From contig CAJVPJ010000048.1 of the NCBI GenBank assembly GCA_910592205.1, positions 1-56,750 of the forward strand: a stretch of 56,750 bases of DNA, given 5' to 3'. The stretch's first letter is position 1, and each line of letters opens with the position of its first letter. This document shows positions 38,960 through 48,403 of this stretch, piece by piece. The stretch comes from Paraglomus occultum (taxonomy: Eukaryota > Glomeromycota > Glomeromycetes > Paraglomerales > Paraglomeraceae). The translations under genes and the position numbers were made by a program. The notes under the pieces were generated by a model, which saw only the letters and a program-made list of their open reading frames with translations, was not told where the DNA came from and ran no database searches.

Positions 38960-39204
38960 TTACACTATGAACAATCATCGTAACCAATCCGATGCTGAAA
39001 CCCATTAATTACATGACGATAACAATATTATCAATCTGCCAATCAAATATCCTTACTATAAAAACCTCATTTACAATCTTTAACTTGCACAATTATTTGA
39101 ATATTATTTACGACTTATCAATCCTACACATTCCTTTGGCATCATACTTAAAAAACATATCGTTAATCTACACTATTTCTCCTTTTTGACATTTATCATT
39201 CACC

Positions 39205-40143
39205 ATGAACGAAATATCCTGCTTACCATATCCCACAGAGGACCCAACAAAAGTGCACGCTCTGCGACAGCAAGTCGATACTCTCCGGGCAGACTTGGCT
39301 GAGAAGAATGCCCTGATAGCCTCAGTTCAAAAACATGTTAACCGACAGCATCCCGTTCCTCCTTCTATGGAATCTACGACTGGCCGCGTAATAGAACGGC
39401 TGCAACTTGAAATCGATTCGTTAAAAAAAGAACTGTCAGATTCTAAAAGTCAGTTGCAGGTTGCAAGAGTAGCCCGTGAGCGTGCAGAAAGGCAAGTACA
39501 AGAACACGCACAGTCACATCAGTCATTTCTATTGGAACTTGATTCGCTCAAGAGGATATTGGAAAGGAAAGAAAGACAGGTTAAAGAGTTAGAGCATTCA
39601 ATAAAGGAAAGCGATCAAAAGAGTATGGATATGAAGTTCGATAGGGATAATGCAAATACAAAACTCAGACAGACTGAACTAAAAGTGTCAGATCTAGAAC
39701 GTAAAATTCACGAAGCTCTTGCTGCAAAGGAACAGGCCGAGCATGAGTACTCCCTCTTAACAAAAGAAATGCAGTCTTTCAAACGGCGCTACCAAGAAGA
39801 TGTGGATACCGTCAGGCACGAATTCGATGAGCTGCGTGATCAATTAAAATCAATCTCTCATTCGCTCGAAGATACTATTCTCATGACTGGCGTTCAAGTG
39901 GAAGAGTTAACAACGGGCAGAAAGAACGAGGTATTGGAATTAGAACAATTACAGGAGAAATTAAAAGAGAATCAAGAAAATTACGCAAAACAATTCTTGC
40001 TGGAAATTGAGAAAATGAAGACTGATGTTGAGAAAAATACACGGTCGACCGATGAATTTTACCAGGAAGTAATCAAGATGAGAAGTGAAATTACGGGCAA
40101 GTTGAATTGGTTTACAAAGGTCGAGAAGGCCAGGATAATTTAG
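39205..40143 (+). CDS. Coiled-coil protein, SHE3-like
   Basis: An intronless gene of 312 residues, almost entirely coiled coil from about 55 to 300. The block TGRVIERLQLEIDSLKKELS with following heptads up to KERQVKELEHSIKES resembles the fungal SHE3 family (SWI5-dependent HO expression protein 3), an adaptor that links a type V myosin to She2-bound mRNA in yeast. The C-terminal basic RNA-binding part of yeast She3 is not evident here, and the frame stops at WFTKVEKARII. Coiled coils look alike across families, so a generic cytoskeletal or membrane-tether coil is a real alternative. The start is the first Met of the frame; a G-rich tandem repeat begins 27 bp after the stop. Confidence 0.6.
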   Translation: MNEISCLPYPTEDPTKVHALRQQVDTLRADLAEKNALIASVQKHVNRQHPVPPSMESTTGRVIERLQLEIDSLKKELSDSKSQLQVARVARERAERQVQEHAQSHQSFLLELDSLKRILERKERQVKELEHSIKESDQKSMDMKFDRDNANTKLRQTELKVSDLERKIHEALAAKEQAEHEYSLLTKEMQSFKRRYQEDVDTVRHEFDELRDQLKSISHSLEDTILMTGVQVEELTTGRKNEVLELEQLQEKLKENQENYAKQFLLEIEKMKTDVEKNTRSTDEFYQEVIKMRSEITGKLNWFTKVEKARII

Positions 40144-40170
40144 GGTGAGACTTCGGGTATTGATAAGTTG

Positions 40171-40230
40171 GATTGGGAGGTATTGGGAGGTATTGGGCGG
40201 TATTGGGCGGTATTGGGAGATATTGGGAGG
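40171..40230 (+). repeat. 10-bp G-rich minisatellite (6 units)
   Basis: Six tandem units of consensus TATTGGGAGG (variants GGGCGG and GGGAGA) sit just downstream of the SHE3-like stop codon, so probably in its 3' UTR. Regularly spaced GGG runs could allow a G-quadruplex with long loops on the plus strand and in the RNA. Confidence 0.9.
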
Positions 40231-40554
40231 TGATGCGTGGGATGAGAGAGACTGGACTTTGTGTTGTACTCATTATAGTGTGATCTATAAATAATGTAAA
40301 ATTAAATTTCTTTAATAATTACTTTTCTCCAAGAGAAGAGTCCTTCTGGCTGAGTATCGCTAGATTACGAAACGAAAAAAAAAAGCCATGAGACCGAAGA
40401 TCATGGCTAGTCATATCTTTAGTATAGTGACAAATTGATTACGTCTATTGAATTAACGTTAATTCGATGAATAATATTAATAATGGAGCTTTTGTAATAA
40501 AAAAATCCAGATCCTTTTATAAAGACAAGTTTCTGGAGTGTATGCCGATGTCAC
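40231..40554. other. Intergenic with a small hairpin
   Basis: About 0.3 kb. An A-run is followed by GCCATGA...TCATGGC (about 40386-40408), a 7-bp stem with a 9-nt loop. No gene seen. Confidence 0.55.
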
Positions 40555-41142
40555 ATGATTAAATCGTTCGACGAATATGACTGGATTAACTACGCATGGA
40601 AGCATATCGTATTTAATTTACTTGTTAGAGGAAGAGTAAATAACCCTCGAATAACTCGTACAGAAACCGTGAATTCCAAAGAGTGTTCTAGATTGACGTA
40701 CTGGAATATTTACTCTCCTTCTCGAGACGCGATAGGGTTTTACATCATTATGATAGATGGAATTCCACGCGTTGTCATCAGAATTGTCCCTTGTCTGCCT
40801 CTTCATAAGTTTCCGAATATCCAAGCTGGATCTGGACGCTTATCAGGATCAGCATCACAAGACTACTCGGCAGGTCTCTTGTATCCCTCCGGTGCCGAAT
40901 CAGGCATCGATGGTCGTAGTCCATCCATAATATCGCATACTAAATCTCTATCGAACTGCCTATGGTTCACCAGTAGCAATCAAATACATATGATACCAAA
41001 AGAATTCACATCTGATTTCTCTGTAAGTATGAAAGACTTCCGGTGCAATAAATTCGCCCGAGTTCACTTGCTGAATTTGGAGGCATTATGCCGTGATCAG
41101 TTAGTAATACAGAGTTCGGCATCCTCTTACTTACACACTTGA
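40555..41142 (+). CDS. Orphan protein of 195 residues
   Basis: An uninterrupted frame from MIKSFDEYDWINYAWKHIVF to a TGA at 41140-41142, with no membrane span, signal or known motif. The middle is Ser/Gly-rich (around residues 92-130) and both flanks have hydrophobic-plus-charged composition like a folded protein. At this length in AT-rich DNA it is unlikely to be chance, but no homologue is recognised and no intron improves it. It could be a lineage-specific gene or a fragment of a decayed one. Confidence 0.4.
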   Translation: MIKSFDEYDWINYAWKHIVFNLLVRGRVNNPRITRTETVNSKECSRLTYWNIYSPSRDAIGFYIIMIDGIPRVVIRIVPCLPLHKFPNIQAGSGRLSGSASQDYSAGLLYPSGAESGIDGRSPSIISHTKSLSNCLWFTSSNQIHMIPKEFTSDFSVSMKDFRCNKFARVHLLNLEALCRDQLVIQSSASSYLHT

Positions 41143-41741
41143 GATTAGAACACTGCAGGTGCATTCTTTGTAGCGAAGTTTACTAGTATTATTCATTATC
41201 ATTATTTTTTACAATTCGGGACTGCCCATATACTGTATATAGATATGTAGTGTATCTGGTAGGTAATAAAAAATTCCCCCAAGCGCGCACCAAATGTATG
41301 TTAGAGAACAATATTATCACAAAGTTAGACATTTTTGCCATTCTTGATAATCGTAATCGCGTGTTATTTTTGTGGTTTTTTGCAAATGTCACGAAACTGG
41401 CGAATATCGCATATAGTCCAAATCCCAAGAGATCCCGAACCTTTTCTTCCAGAATCTGTTTCGTTTTTACTTGATCACAGTATATCCCATGTCATTAAAC
41501 GATAATGCCAAGCGCTTGCTTGCTCATTAATTAAGAGTTGTGAGCAGTCTGGCTGATAGTCAAATTTGTAAACTTCACTTTCAATCGATCCTTATAAAAA
41601 AGGTTTAACGAATTCAACGACGGGAGCCCAATAAGACTATTAGGCGATGAGCATTATTTTTTCGAATCATAATTTTTTAATAGATAAAATTAATATTGTG
41701 CGTCACGTATAAATGTTCTTACCTCTTTAGGCAATGGTAGA
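41143..41741. other. Intergenic between convergent genes
   Basis: About 0.6 kb, AT-rich, with short frames on both strands lacking motifs. Contains the presumed 3' end of KXD1. Confidence 0.55.
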
Positions 41742-42274
41742 TTATGTTTCCTCTTCTATGTCGGGAAATCTCTGTTTTACTTCCGCAAAGGCCTCAGGAT
41801 GCAATGTTGATACCTTTGATTTCAACGTTCTGTAGAATCATATATTTAACAAATAGACCCCATTTGCAATGAGGGTTATAAATTGTACGCTACTTTGTTT
41901 TTCGTATTCTAACCCAAACAAACGATCAAGGAAAGCTTACATACCTTATTTTCTTGAAAATATATTCTAGATCTACTTTCATCTCCTTAAAACATTTGGT
42001 GTTGGCTTCAAATTTCTTTACAAGATCGTCATATTTCTGTTGCGATAACTCGTTAAGTGCATTCATGTCATTACTTGCTGATTTCAGTGATATGTATCTG
42101 ATAGCAGTATATGAGATTCCATTGTTACTTGTATTACTAGTGGATTAAGTGCTCAAGATAACCCTACATGTTTTCTTGTCGTTTCTCAATCTCATCCAAA
42201 TCATCGTGATTTGTTAAACTGTCCAGCTTTGCTACTATGAAGTTTTGCTGTGCTACGTTATTCGTAGAATCCAT
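41742..42274 (-). CDS. KXD1: KxDL-motif protein (BLOC-1-related, KXD1)
   Basis: Three small exons (42274-42168, 42097-41945, 41829-41742) join in phase to 115 residues. The helical core contains LNELSQQKYDDLVKKFEANT, then FKEMKVDLEYIFKKIRTLKS. The KVDL at 76-79 is the name-giving KxDL motif, and the block is followed by the family HPEAF (97-101). Animal KXD1 is a BORC/BLOC-1-type subunit for lysosome positioning; yeast Kxd1 is in the endosomal BLOC-1 complex, acting with the Rab5-type GTPase. The acidic ending IEEET is short, as in other fungi. It is divergent to the methyltransferase gene. Confidence 0.88.
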
Positions 42275-43063
42275 TATAAACTTGTAAGGAGCCGTGTTGT
42301 AATATTAACAAGATAGAATGTCAAATACTCGTTTTTTAGCCAATCAAATCAATGAGGACAAATTATGATGTCACGCAATAATAATAATATATACAGTATA
42401 TTATAATGCGTTCGATTCCAAATAACGTTCATTCTAAAAACAATTGGTAACTTGCCCAGTTTCATTGTATGAATTGTTTTATTCGAAACATCCTTTTGAA
42501 TAACCCCTACTCGAAAGGAATGAATTTGATCGTTCAATGACGCAGCTGGAATTCTCAATATGCGAACTGATTATTCGATTACGGTAAGACTCGTTTAAGT
42601 CGCTAAACCCTTCCAGTAGTCAACCGTTCCGATCACCGTTATAATCCGCATTTCGTCGATATCACTGTAATAATCGTGGGTGTCAATGTGCTGGGTTGTC
42701 CATCACTCAATTCTTTGAGATATTCCTCCAGCTATACAAGTTACCTGCATACCGTTCTATCCAACTAATAATGGGCATAACTAAATTGTTGGTGAAGATC
42801 TGGCCAGATTTGAAAATAGTGGGCGCAAAATGCGACCGTTTCGGTATTGTCACATCACAACAATCCCGTGCATGTTGACACAATACATTTTATGTGATAA
42901 AATCAAAAACAAATAGTGACAATTCTGAAACGGGTCAACGCCCGTAAACATTTATATTATGAACGAAACTCTTGACCGGTTTCGTTAACAAGCTTGCTTT
43001 ATTATCCCACTTCCCCACACCTCTCGACTTTTTAAATCTGGTTATACCTTTCTTACTCGATCA
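42275..43063. other. Divergent intergenic region KXD1 / ICMT
   Basis: About 0.8 kb shared upstream region for two genes transcribed away from each other. It is AT-rich with no reading frame of note; a short patch at 42930-43005 (GTCAACGC..CGTAAAC) resembles sequence in the right arm but only over about 15 bp. Confidence 0.5.
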
Positions 43064-44171
43064 ATGGAAGCAACAGTGGACAGTTCGCTCGTAAACGGTG
43101 ATTCTGATCCTCCATATCAATATGAACAACCACTACCGAGTAGCAAGATACCGATATTAGATGGCCAGCATACTCCTCAGAATATAGCTTTACATGGTTT
43201 TATAGTTGGGAGTTTGTTCGGCTTTGGTATTGGGATATCGTTATACTCTGAAAAACTGTTTCAACTGGGATTTTTTATATCCGCACTCGGACTATTTCAT
43301 TTGCTTGAGTATCTGCTGACCGCAATGTTTAACGCTGATAAATTAAGCCTTGACAGTGAGTGAGAGGGTCAAGAGAAGACTTGAGTAGTCTAATATTATA
43401 TGTAGCATATGGGTTTTTTTTTACAACAAGATCTGATTTTGTAGCTTTCTTGATTAACAATGGGAAGGCGTATCATATCGCATTTGCATCGGGTATGATC
43501 GAATATCTGATTGAGTTGTGGCTATTTCCCGGGATGAAGAAGTTTGGTTTTATTAATTTAATAGGTGAGGCTTGCATATTTCAGTTGAGAGCCAATTGAT
43601 ATTAGAACAAGTCTCTCTCTATTGATTGATGTATGTTCATTATAATGTTGATCTACTAGGCCTGTTCTGTCTAATAATGGGTCAGACAGCAAGAAGTCTT
43701 GCCATGTGGCATGCAAAATCCAATTTTTCTCATCAACTCGTATATTACAAACAGCCCGATCACGAACTAGTAACAACGGGTGTTTATGCGTAAGTGCATA
43801 TTATGAAAGCGAAAATTAGAATTTCATTATTGATTTATCATGATTGAGGCAAAAGTTAATCTCTCCATCTTTCTACTTGTTGTTCAAATCTTAGTTATCT
43901 CCGTCACCCGTCGTACTTTGGTTTTTATTATTGGGCCATTGGCACCCAAATTATGTTATTTAATCCGATCTGTCTAACAGCGTTTGCGCGTACATTGCAT
44001 TACTTTTTTAGCGAGAGACTCAAGGAAGAGGAACCAACTTTGATTAGATTCTTTGGTGATGAGTATAGAGAATATAGGAAACGAACCAAGACATGGATTC
44101 TTTCTTATGATCTGTTGGTTGATAAACAGAGGATAAGAGAAGATGACCTACGAAATAACAATCGCGATTGA
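43064..44171 (+). CDS. STE14: Isoprenylcysteine carboxyl methyltransferase (ICMT / Ste14)
   Basis: Four exons (43064-43359, 43431-43564, 43660-43789, 43895-44171) encode 278 residues. Multiple hydrophobic segments occur at about 45-65, 68-88, 115-135 and onward. The ICMT core follows: LIMGQTARSLAMWHAKSNFS, then ELVTTGVYAYLRHPSYFGFY and the terminal SERLKEEEPTLIRFFGDEYR, which form the cofactor and prenyl-Cys pocket. Ste14 methylates the prenylated C-terminal Cys of CAAX proteins such as Ras and a-factor-type pheromones at the ER membrane. The N-terminal 45 residues are hydrophilic and longer than in some relatives. The gene converges on ZIP7. Confidence 0.92.
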
Positions 44172-44562
44172 GTTTTGTTGGGGTTTATACTGTAAATATC
44201 ACTGTTTCGTTATCAAAATAGTTTAAATTATTGCTAGATGCAATTTCTTAATTCTTAATTCTTTGATACGATAATTAATCATATTTGGTGCGCCTATATG
44301 AATCGGCTTGCAAACCCCCCAATTAGATAATTATAATTGGACAAGTCAATACTAACCTATAGATAATAAATCAATTTGAAAATAATCGGTTGAACCATGC
44401 ATCTTCATGGAGTAAAGGTGTTCTTGCATTAGAAAGGGACAGAATTTTTACATCCTGACCTCTTGCATTATTATAGACATTTATTATAATTTAGTTTGGT
44501 ATTTCACTTTTTGCAAGCCACTACTAATTTTGCCCACCACCAAAAAGAAAAAATGTATCCTC
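44172..44562. other. Intergenic between convergent genes
   Basis: About 0.4 kb; no gene or repeat seen. Confidence 0.6.
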
Positions 44563-46167
44563 TCAACCTTCATTCCAAGCAATGACACCCATCATGCCAA
44601 TCCCCACCAACATTGCTACAAACTCTGTTATAGCTTGTTTGACATCCTTCCCTAATTTCCCTGATACTTCCAACAACTCGGGAATCACACCTACTGTAGC
44701 AATATATATAAAACCACCTGCAGTAAATGGTATCACTAAATCACTCAAATAAACGTTGGTACCCCATATACCATCACCCACATCACCAACATCAAATACT
44801 TTTTCTCCCGCCGGCTGATCTCCTCTGCTATACTCTTCAATAGCAATACCAGCAAAGGTACCCAGGAATGCTCCTACGGCAGTGCCAAATTGTGATAACA
44901 AAGCATATCGTTTAGTGAATCCAGATTGAACGAGTATAGCATAATCGCCAATCTCATGAGGTATCTCGTGGAAAAATACAGCGACAGTTGTAGTCGCACC
45001 GACGCTCGGAGATGCGTAGAACGAAGCAGCCATTGCAAGACCATCAGTAAAGTTATGAGTTGCATCAGCTATAAGATTCAAGTATGCTGAAAGACGAATG
45101 CTTGTCGAGGGTTGTTTGGAAGAAGATTTTGATGATGATGACGATAATGAGGATGATGAGGATAGACTGGTATTTGATGTCAAGGATGATGTCGATGGTG
45201 ATGATGACGACAGTGATGAAGTAGAGGCATGAATGTTATCAGACGATTGGCTTGGATTACGCCTTTTAGCATCATTAGATATCCTATTTATAGCAGTACT
45301 CTCTCCGGTTTCCTTGACAGTTCCACGCTTGACGGTACTTTGATGCTCATGGGCATGTCCATGCGAATGTCCATGTCCATGCTCATGGTGTCCATCTCCG
45401 CTTAAGATTCTCATACTCTTGTCAATAACAAAAAAACACACCAAACCCACAAATAACCCCAACCCAATAACCACATTCCTTTTCTCGTCTATCATAACAA
45501 AATGCACTTCTTCATCACTAGCTTCTCCCATGAAACTCTGTGGTAACAAATGCAAAAACACATCTCCCAACAACCCACCAACTGCAAAACTCACCAACGT
45601 GTTTAATGACGACGGCTGAATATCAGGAGGAACGAAAAAAAGAATAAAATTAGGTATCGATGAAATGTAAAAAGTGGCAAGCAACGAGTTAACTTTTGGC
45701 GAACCAGGAAAAAGATAAGAAAATATCGTTTTTTGTAGTGGAGAGGAATGAGAGACGCGAGCACGTTTTTCCGCTGAGAGAAGAGAGATGTATGGACAGA
45801 GTTTCATATGGACTGGTGATTGCGATGATCTGGAAATGTGAACTTCGGTTGGTTCTGCTGAAGGCGTTCCGCTCGCAAATTCTGCAGTTGTTGGGTTTCC
45901 TTCGATACTTGACCAGCGTTCCAACAGATATGGACATTTTTCCATTGTACTCTCCTCCACAGGGACATGTTTACCCTCTTGTATTAATTTAACGACATAA
46001 GAACACTTTTTTATATACTTTGTGTTAATTGAAACAAAAGATGTCTCTAGAGTGTATTCTGTTTTTGCCAATGGTAGTAAACGAAATAGTGTCGCCACCA
46101 ATACGAAAGATAAAAGCAGTCGGCGTGAAAGTAATCTTGCTCGTGGATACATTCTCAGTAAAGACAT
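44563..46167 (-). CDS. ZIP-family zinc transporter, ZIP7/KE4 type
   Basis: A single exon of 534 residues. A signal segment (about 11-34) precedes a lumenal domain with three CxY motifs, KKCSYVVKL (C55), EKCPYLLER (C78) and KLCPYISLL (C124). The ZIP core then follows with LLGDVFLHLLP, a His-rich loop HHEHGHGHSHGHAHEH, a Ser-rich loop (about 305-350), and the metal-site helices THNFTDGLAMA and FFHEIPHEIGDYAIL. The HEIPHEIGD signature defines the LIV-1/ZIP7 group. ZIP7 and yeast Yke4 move zinc out of the ER and secretory lumen. The His loop and CPY triplet could sense zinc or another metal, which is inference. The gene is intronless and converges on ICMT. Confidence 0.93.
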   Translation of the reverse strand: MSLLRMYPRARLLSRRLLLSFVLVATLFRLLPLAKTEYTLETSFVSINTKYIKKCSYVVKLIQEGKHVPVEESTMEKCPYLLERWSSIEGNPTTAEFASGTPSAEPTEVHISRSSQSPVHMKLCPYISLLSAEKRARVSHSSPLQKTIFSYLFPGSPKVNSLLATFYISSIPNFILFFVPPDIQPSSLNTLVSFAVGGLLGDVFLHLLPQSFMGEASDEEVHFVMIDEKRNVVIGLGLFVGLVCFFVIDKSMRILSGDGHHEHGHGHSHGHAHEHQSTVKRGTVKETGESTAINRISNDAKRRNPSQSSDNIHASTSSLSSSSPSTSSLTSNTSLSSSSSLSSSSSKSSSKQPSTSIRLSAYLNLIADATHNFTDGLAMAASFYASPSVGATTTVAVFFHEIPHEIGDYAILVQSGFTKRYALLSQFGTAVGAFLGTFAGIAIEEYSRGDQPAGEKVFDVGDVGDGIWGTNVYLSDLVIPFTAGGFIYIATVGVIPELLEVSGKLGKDVKQAITEFVAMLVGIGMMGVIAWNEG

Positions 46168-47487
46168 TTATTACAAGTATGCTATAAGAAAAGGAAAGAG
46201 TTAGATATTTTGTCAATCGAATGCAAAATATTGTCACTGACGGGTGCGCAATATAAGGCATTTACTTTACTCTTTGGCTCGTTCGTTATCAACCTCATTA
46301 CCTGTATTTTTGCTTTGTAGCGAGTTGATACCAAAGATGGGTGATACGGCTTATAGTTCATTGTAATAACGGTTGGTATGGTCTGTCTATATATGGTAAA
46401 ATCGTGTAGGAAACGCCAACATAAACATCTTGCTTTACTTTACATAATGCGTGTAACAAATATGATGTTACCAATAGTTCATTTTGTTTACAAGTCGAAA
46501 ATTTGCTAAATGACTTTTGACGTGACAAATGACGAGTTTTTAGTAGAGATGGGAGAAATATAAAGTAATTCGTATGTTGACCGTTTGACCACGTGGCACA
46601 TAGATTTTATATCAACTTTTGGGAAATGGTTAATGTTTTTCTTAAATATTTGTGCAAAGGTTGTAATTTTTTAATTCTTGTCCGGGAATTTTCCGTAGTA
46701 ATAAGGGGTGCATTCCGCAGAAAACATGCAGATGACGGTTGAAGCGAAAGAAATGACGGGCAAAAACGTCTTTGCATAGTATAAGTAGTAACAGTAAGCA
46801 TTCTATTGACTCTACAAGACTATATGATTACATGCTATCATGGCAACAGGAAGGGCCTCTTTTTTAACGAAACTGGGTTGTTATCGACAGTAACGTTTAC
46901 GCTGTAATGGAAACACCCGGCTGCTGGTAATAAGATCTATTACTATACATTACATGGAATGTTAGTGATCTGAAGGGTGAATGAAACCTTTGCAAACTAC
47001 TCAAACTAGCAAATACAAATACTTTGCGGACAAAAGAAACGAGTTTGCAGCATTAGCATTAAAGTTATAAGTAATTCTTTTTAAATAAAAGAGACTTGAT
47101 CATTTTTGCCTTTAAAATTACATTTAGTGTATTTTATTTAATGCTCTAATTGTTAGATTTGTAAGCCGAATTGAATACAAGACGTAATGATGAACTGTGG
47201 AAGAAAAAGACCTAAATTTGTTGCTAGTGTATGAATGTTCCGCCAAGCAGTCGTAATCAATGTTCATTTATTGACATAATAACCTACAGTGAAAGTGTTT
47301 GAATGACATAACAGGGAAGAAGACTTGAAACATAAAAAAATTAAAAAAAAAAAAAAAGATGCCGCATACACCTCGACAAAGCCACCGCCACACCAGTTTG
47401 TAGCCATTACCAGACCACGTATCAAGCAAGTATTAGATAATTAGACACATTCAATTAACGCGGTGAGCAGCAGAGGGTATGAGGGAA
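46168..47487. other. Gene-free gap, 1.3 kb
   Basis: Between the ZIP7 start and the RAD6 3' end. AT-rich with an A run near 47341-47357; no gene, RNA or transposase remnant recognised. Confidence 0.55.
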
Positions 47488-48163
47488 TCACTCCCACGAA
47501 CTTTCTACAATATCCCGTATCCTTCGTGTGTATTCCTTTCTGTTCTCTCGATAGAGATTGGCAGCTTCCGCATTTGCCGGTGAATTTGGATTGGGATCAT
47601 GCAATAAACTCTGAATACTTGTCAAAATAGCCGCAACATCATATGTCGGCGACCATCTATTCTGCAAAATGTCCAAGCACAGTTCGCCACTTGCATAGAC
47701 ATTCGGATGAAACATTTTAGAGATGAATCTCACTGTCGGAGGCTTATTAGGATAGCTTTCATCAAACTGAAGCGCCAGTTTGAACGTACCATCTTCAAAC
47801 GGTGTCTCGGCTATATGTAATAGTAGTAAATCAAAAACATAGATTAATCAGATTATTCTCTCCATACTTTTGAAATATAACAGCTTGTCACAGTTACCCG
47901 GTTTACCCTAAAAAAAAAAAACAATGACTAGCGCACACGTAATAAGCTGTTCTGCGGTCACTATGGAACCTTGAATACTGTTTAAAAGTATTCGACCAAA
48001 ATTACTCTGTGGGCAATGAGTATGTATACATACCAGGACCGAAGATGACTGCGTTCCAAAGCAAGATGTTGTCGGGGCAAGGTGCTCCCGAAATGCCAGC
48101 TGGAGGGTCATTCTGTAGCCTTTTAAAGTCACGCATAAGTCTGCGACGAGCTTCAGTCGACAT
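47488..48163 (-). CDS. RAD6: Ubiquitin-conjugating enzyme E2, RAD6/UBC2
   Basis: Two exons (48163-48034 and 47810-47488) encode 150 residues. The protein starts [20 protein letters not shown], the Rad6 N-terminus that contacts E3 partners, continues with [17 protein letters not shown], and has the active-site Cys88 in [13 protein letters not shown]. The C-terminus ends RDIVESSWE without the acidic tail of yeast Rad6, as in human UBE2A/B. Rad6 works with Rad18 on PCNA and with Bre1 on histone H2B. The start is fixed by the conserved N-terminus. A 240-bp divergent promoter is shared with SNW1. Confidence 0.95.
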
Positions 48164-48403
48164 GTTGCTTTATCTTTTCGTGTATAGTGATAGAGAGTGA
48201 AAAAACGTTATATGTGACAAGAGTGTAAAGTTTTTGTAGATCTAGAAAACCATGTAAACGCCATAATATTGTTGTCGGCGTGTTACGCAAAATCGACGGT
48301 CACATGTATGGAGGCAATATACAATCCTGATGTTTCCAGGCAAATAATTTTTTTCTGTAAACTCGGAACGACTGCCCAAACTCAAGACCAAACTCTTCAG
48401 ATT
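48164..48403. promoter_or_regulatory. Divergent promoter RAD6 / SNW1
   Basis: 240 bp between the two start codons. No clear TATA box or known binding site; a TGTTACGCAA-like ATF/CREB-type stretch lies near 48280-48290. Confidence 0.4.

Noticed and set aside
42930-43005. Similarity between the ICMT upstream region and the inner right arm
   Set aside because: Shared only over about 15 bp around GTCAACGC and CGTAAAC; too short and AT-flanked to mean common origin.
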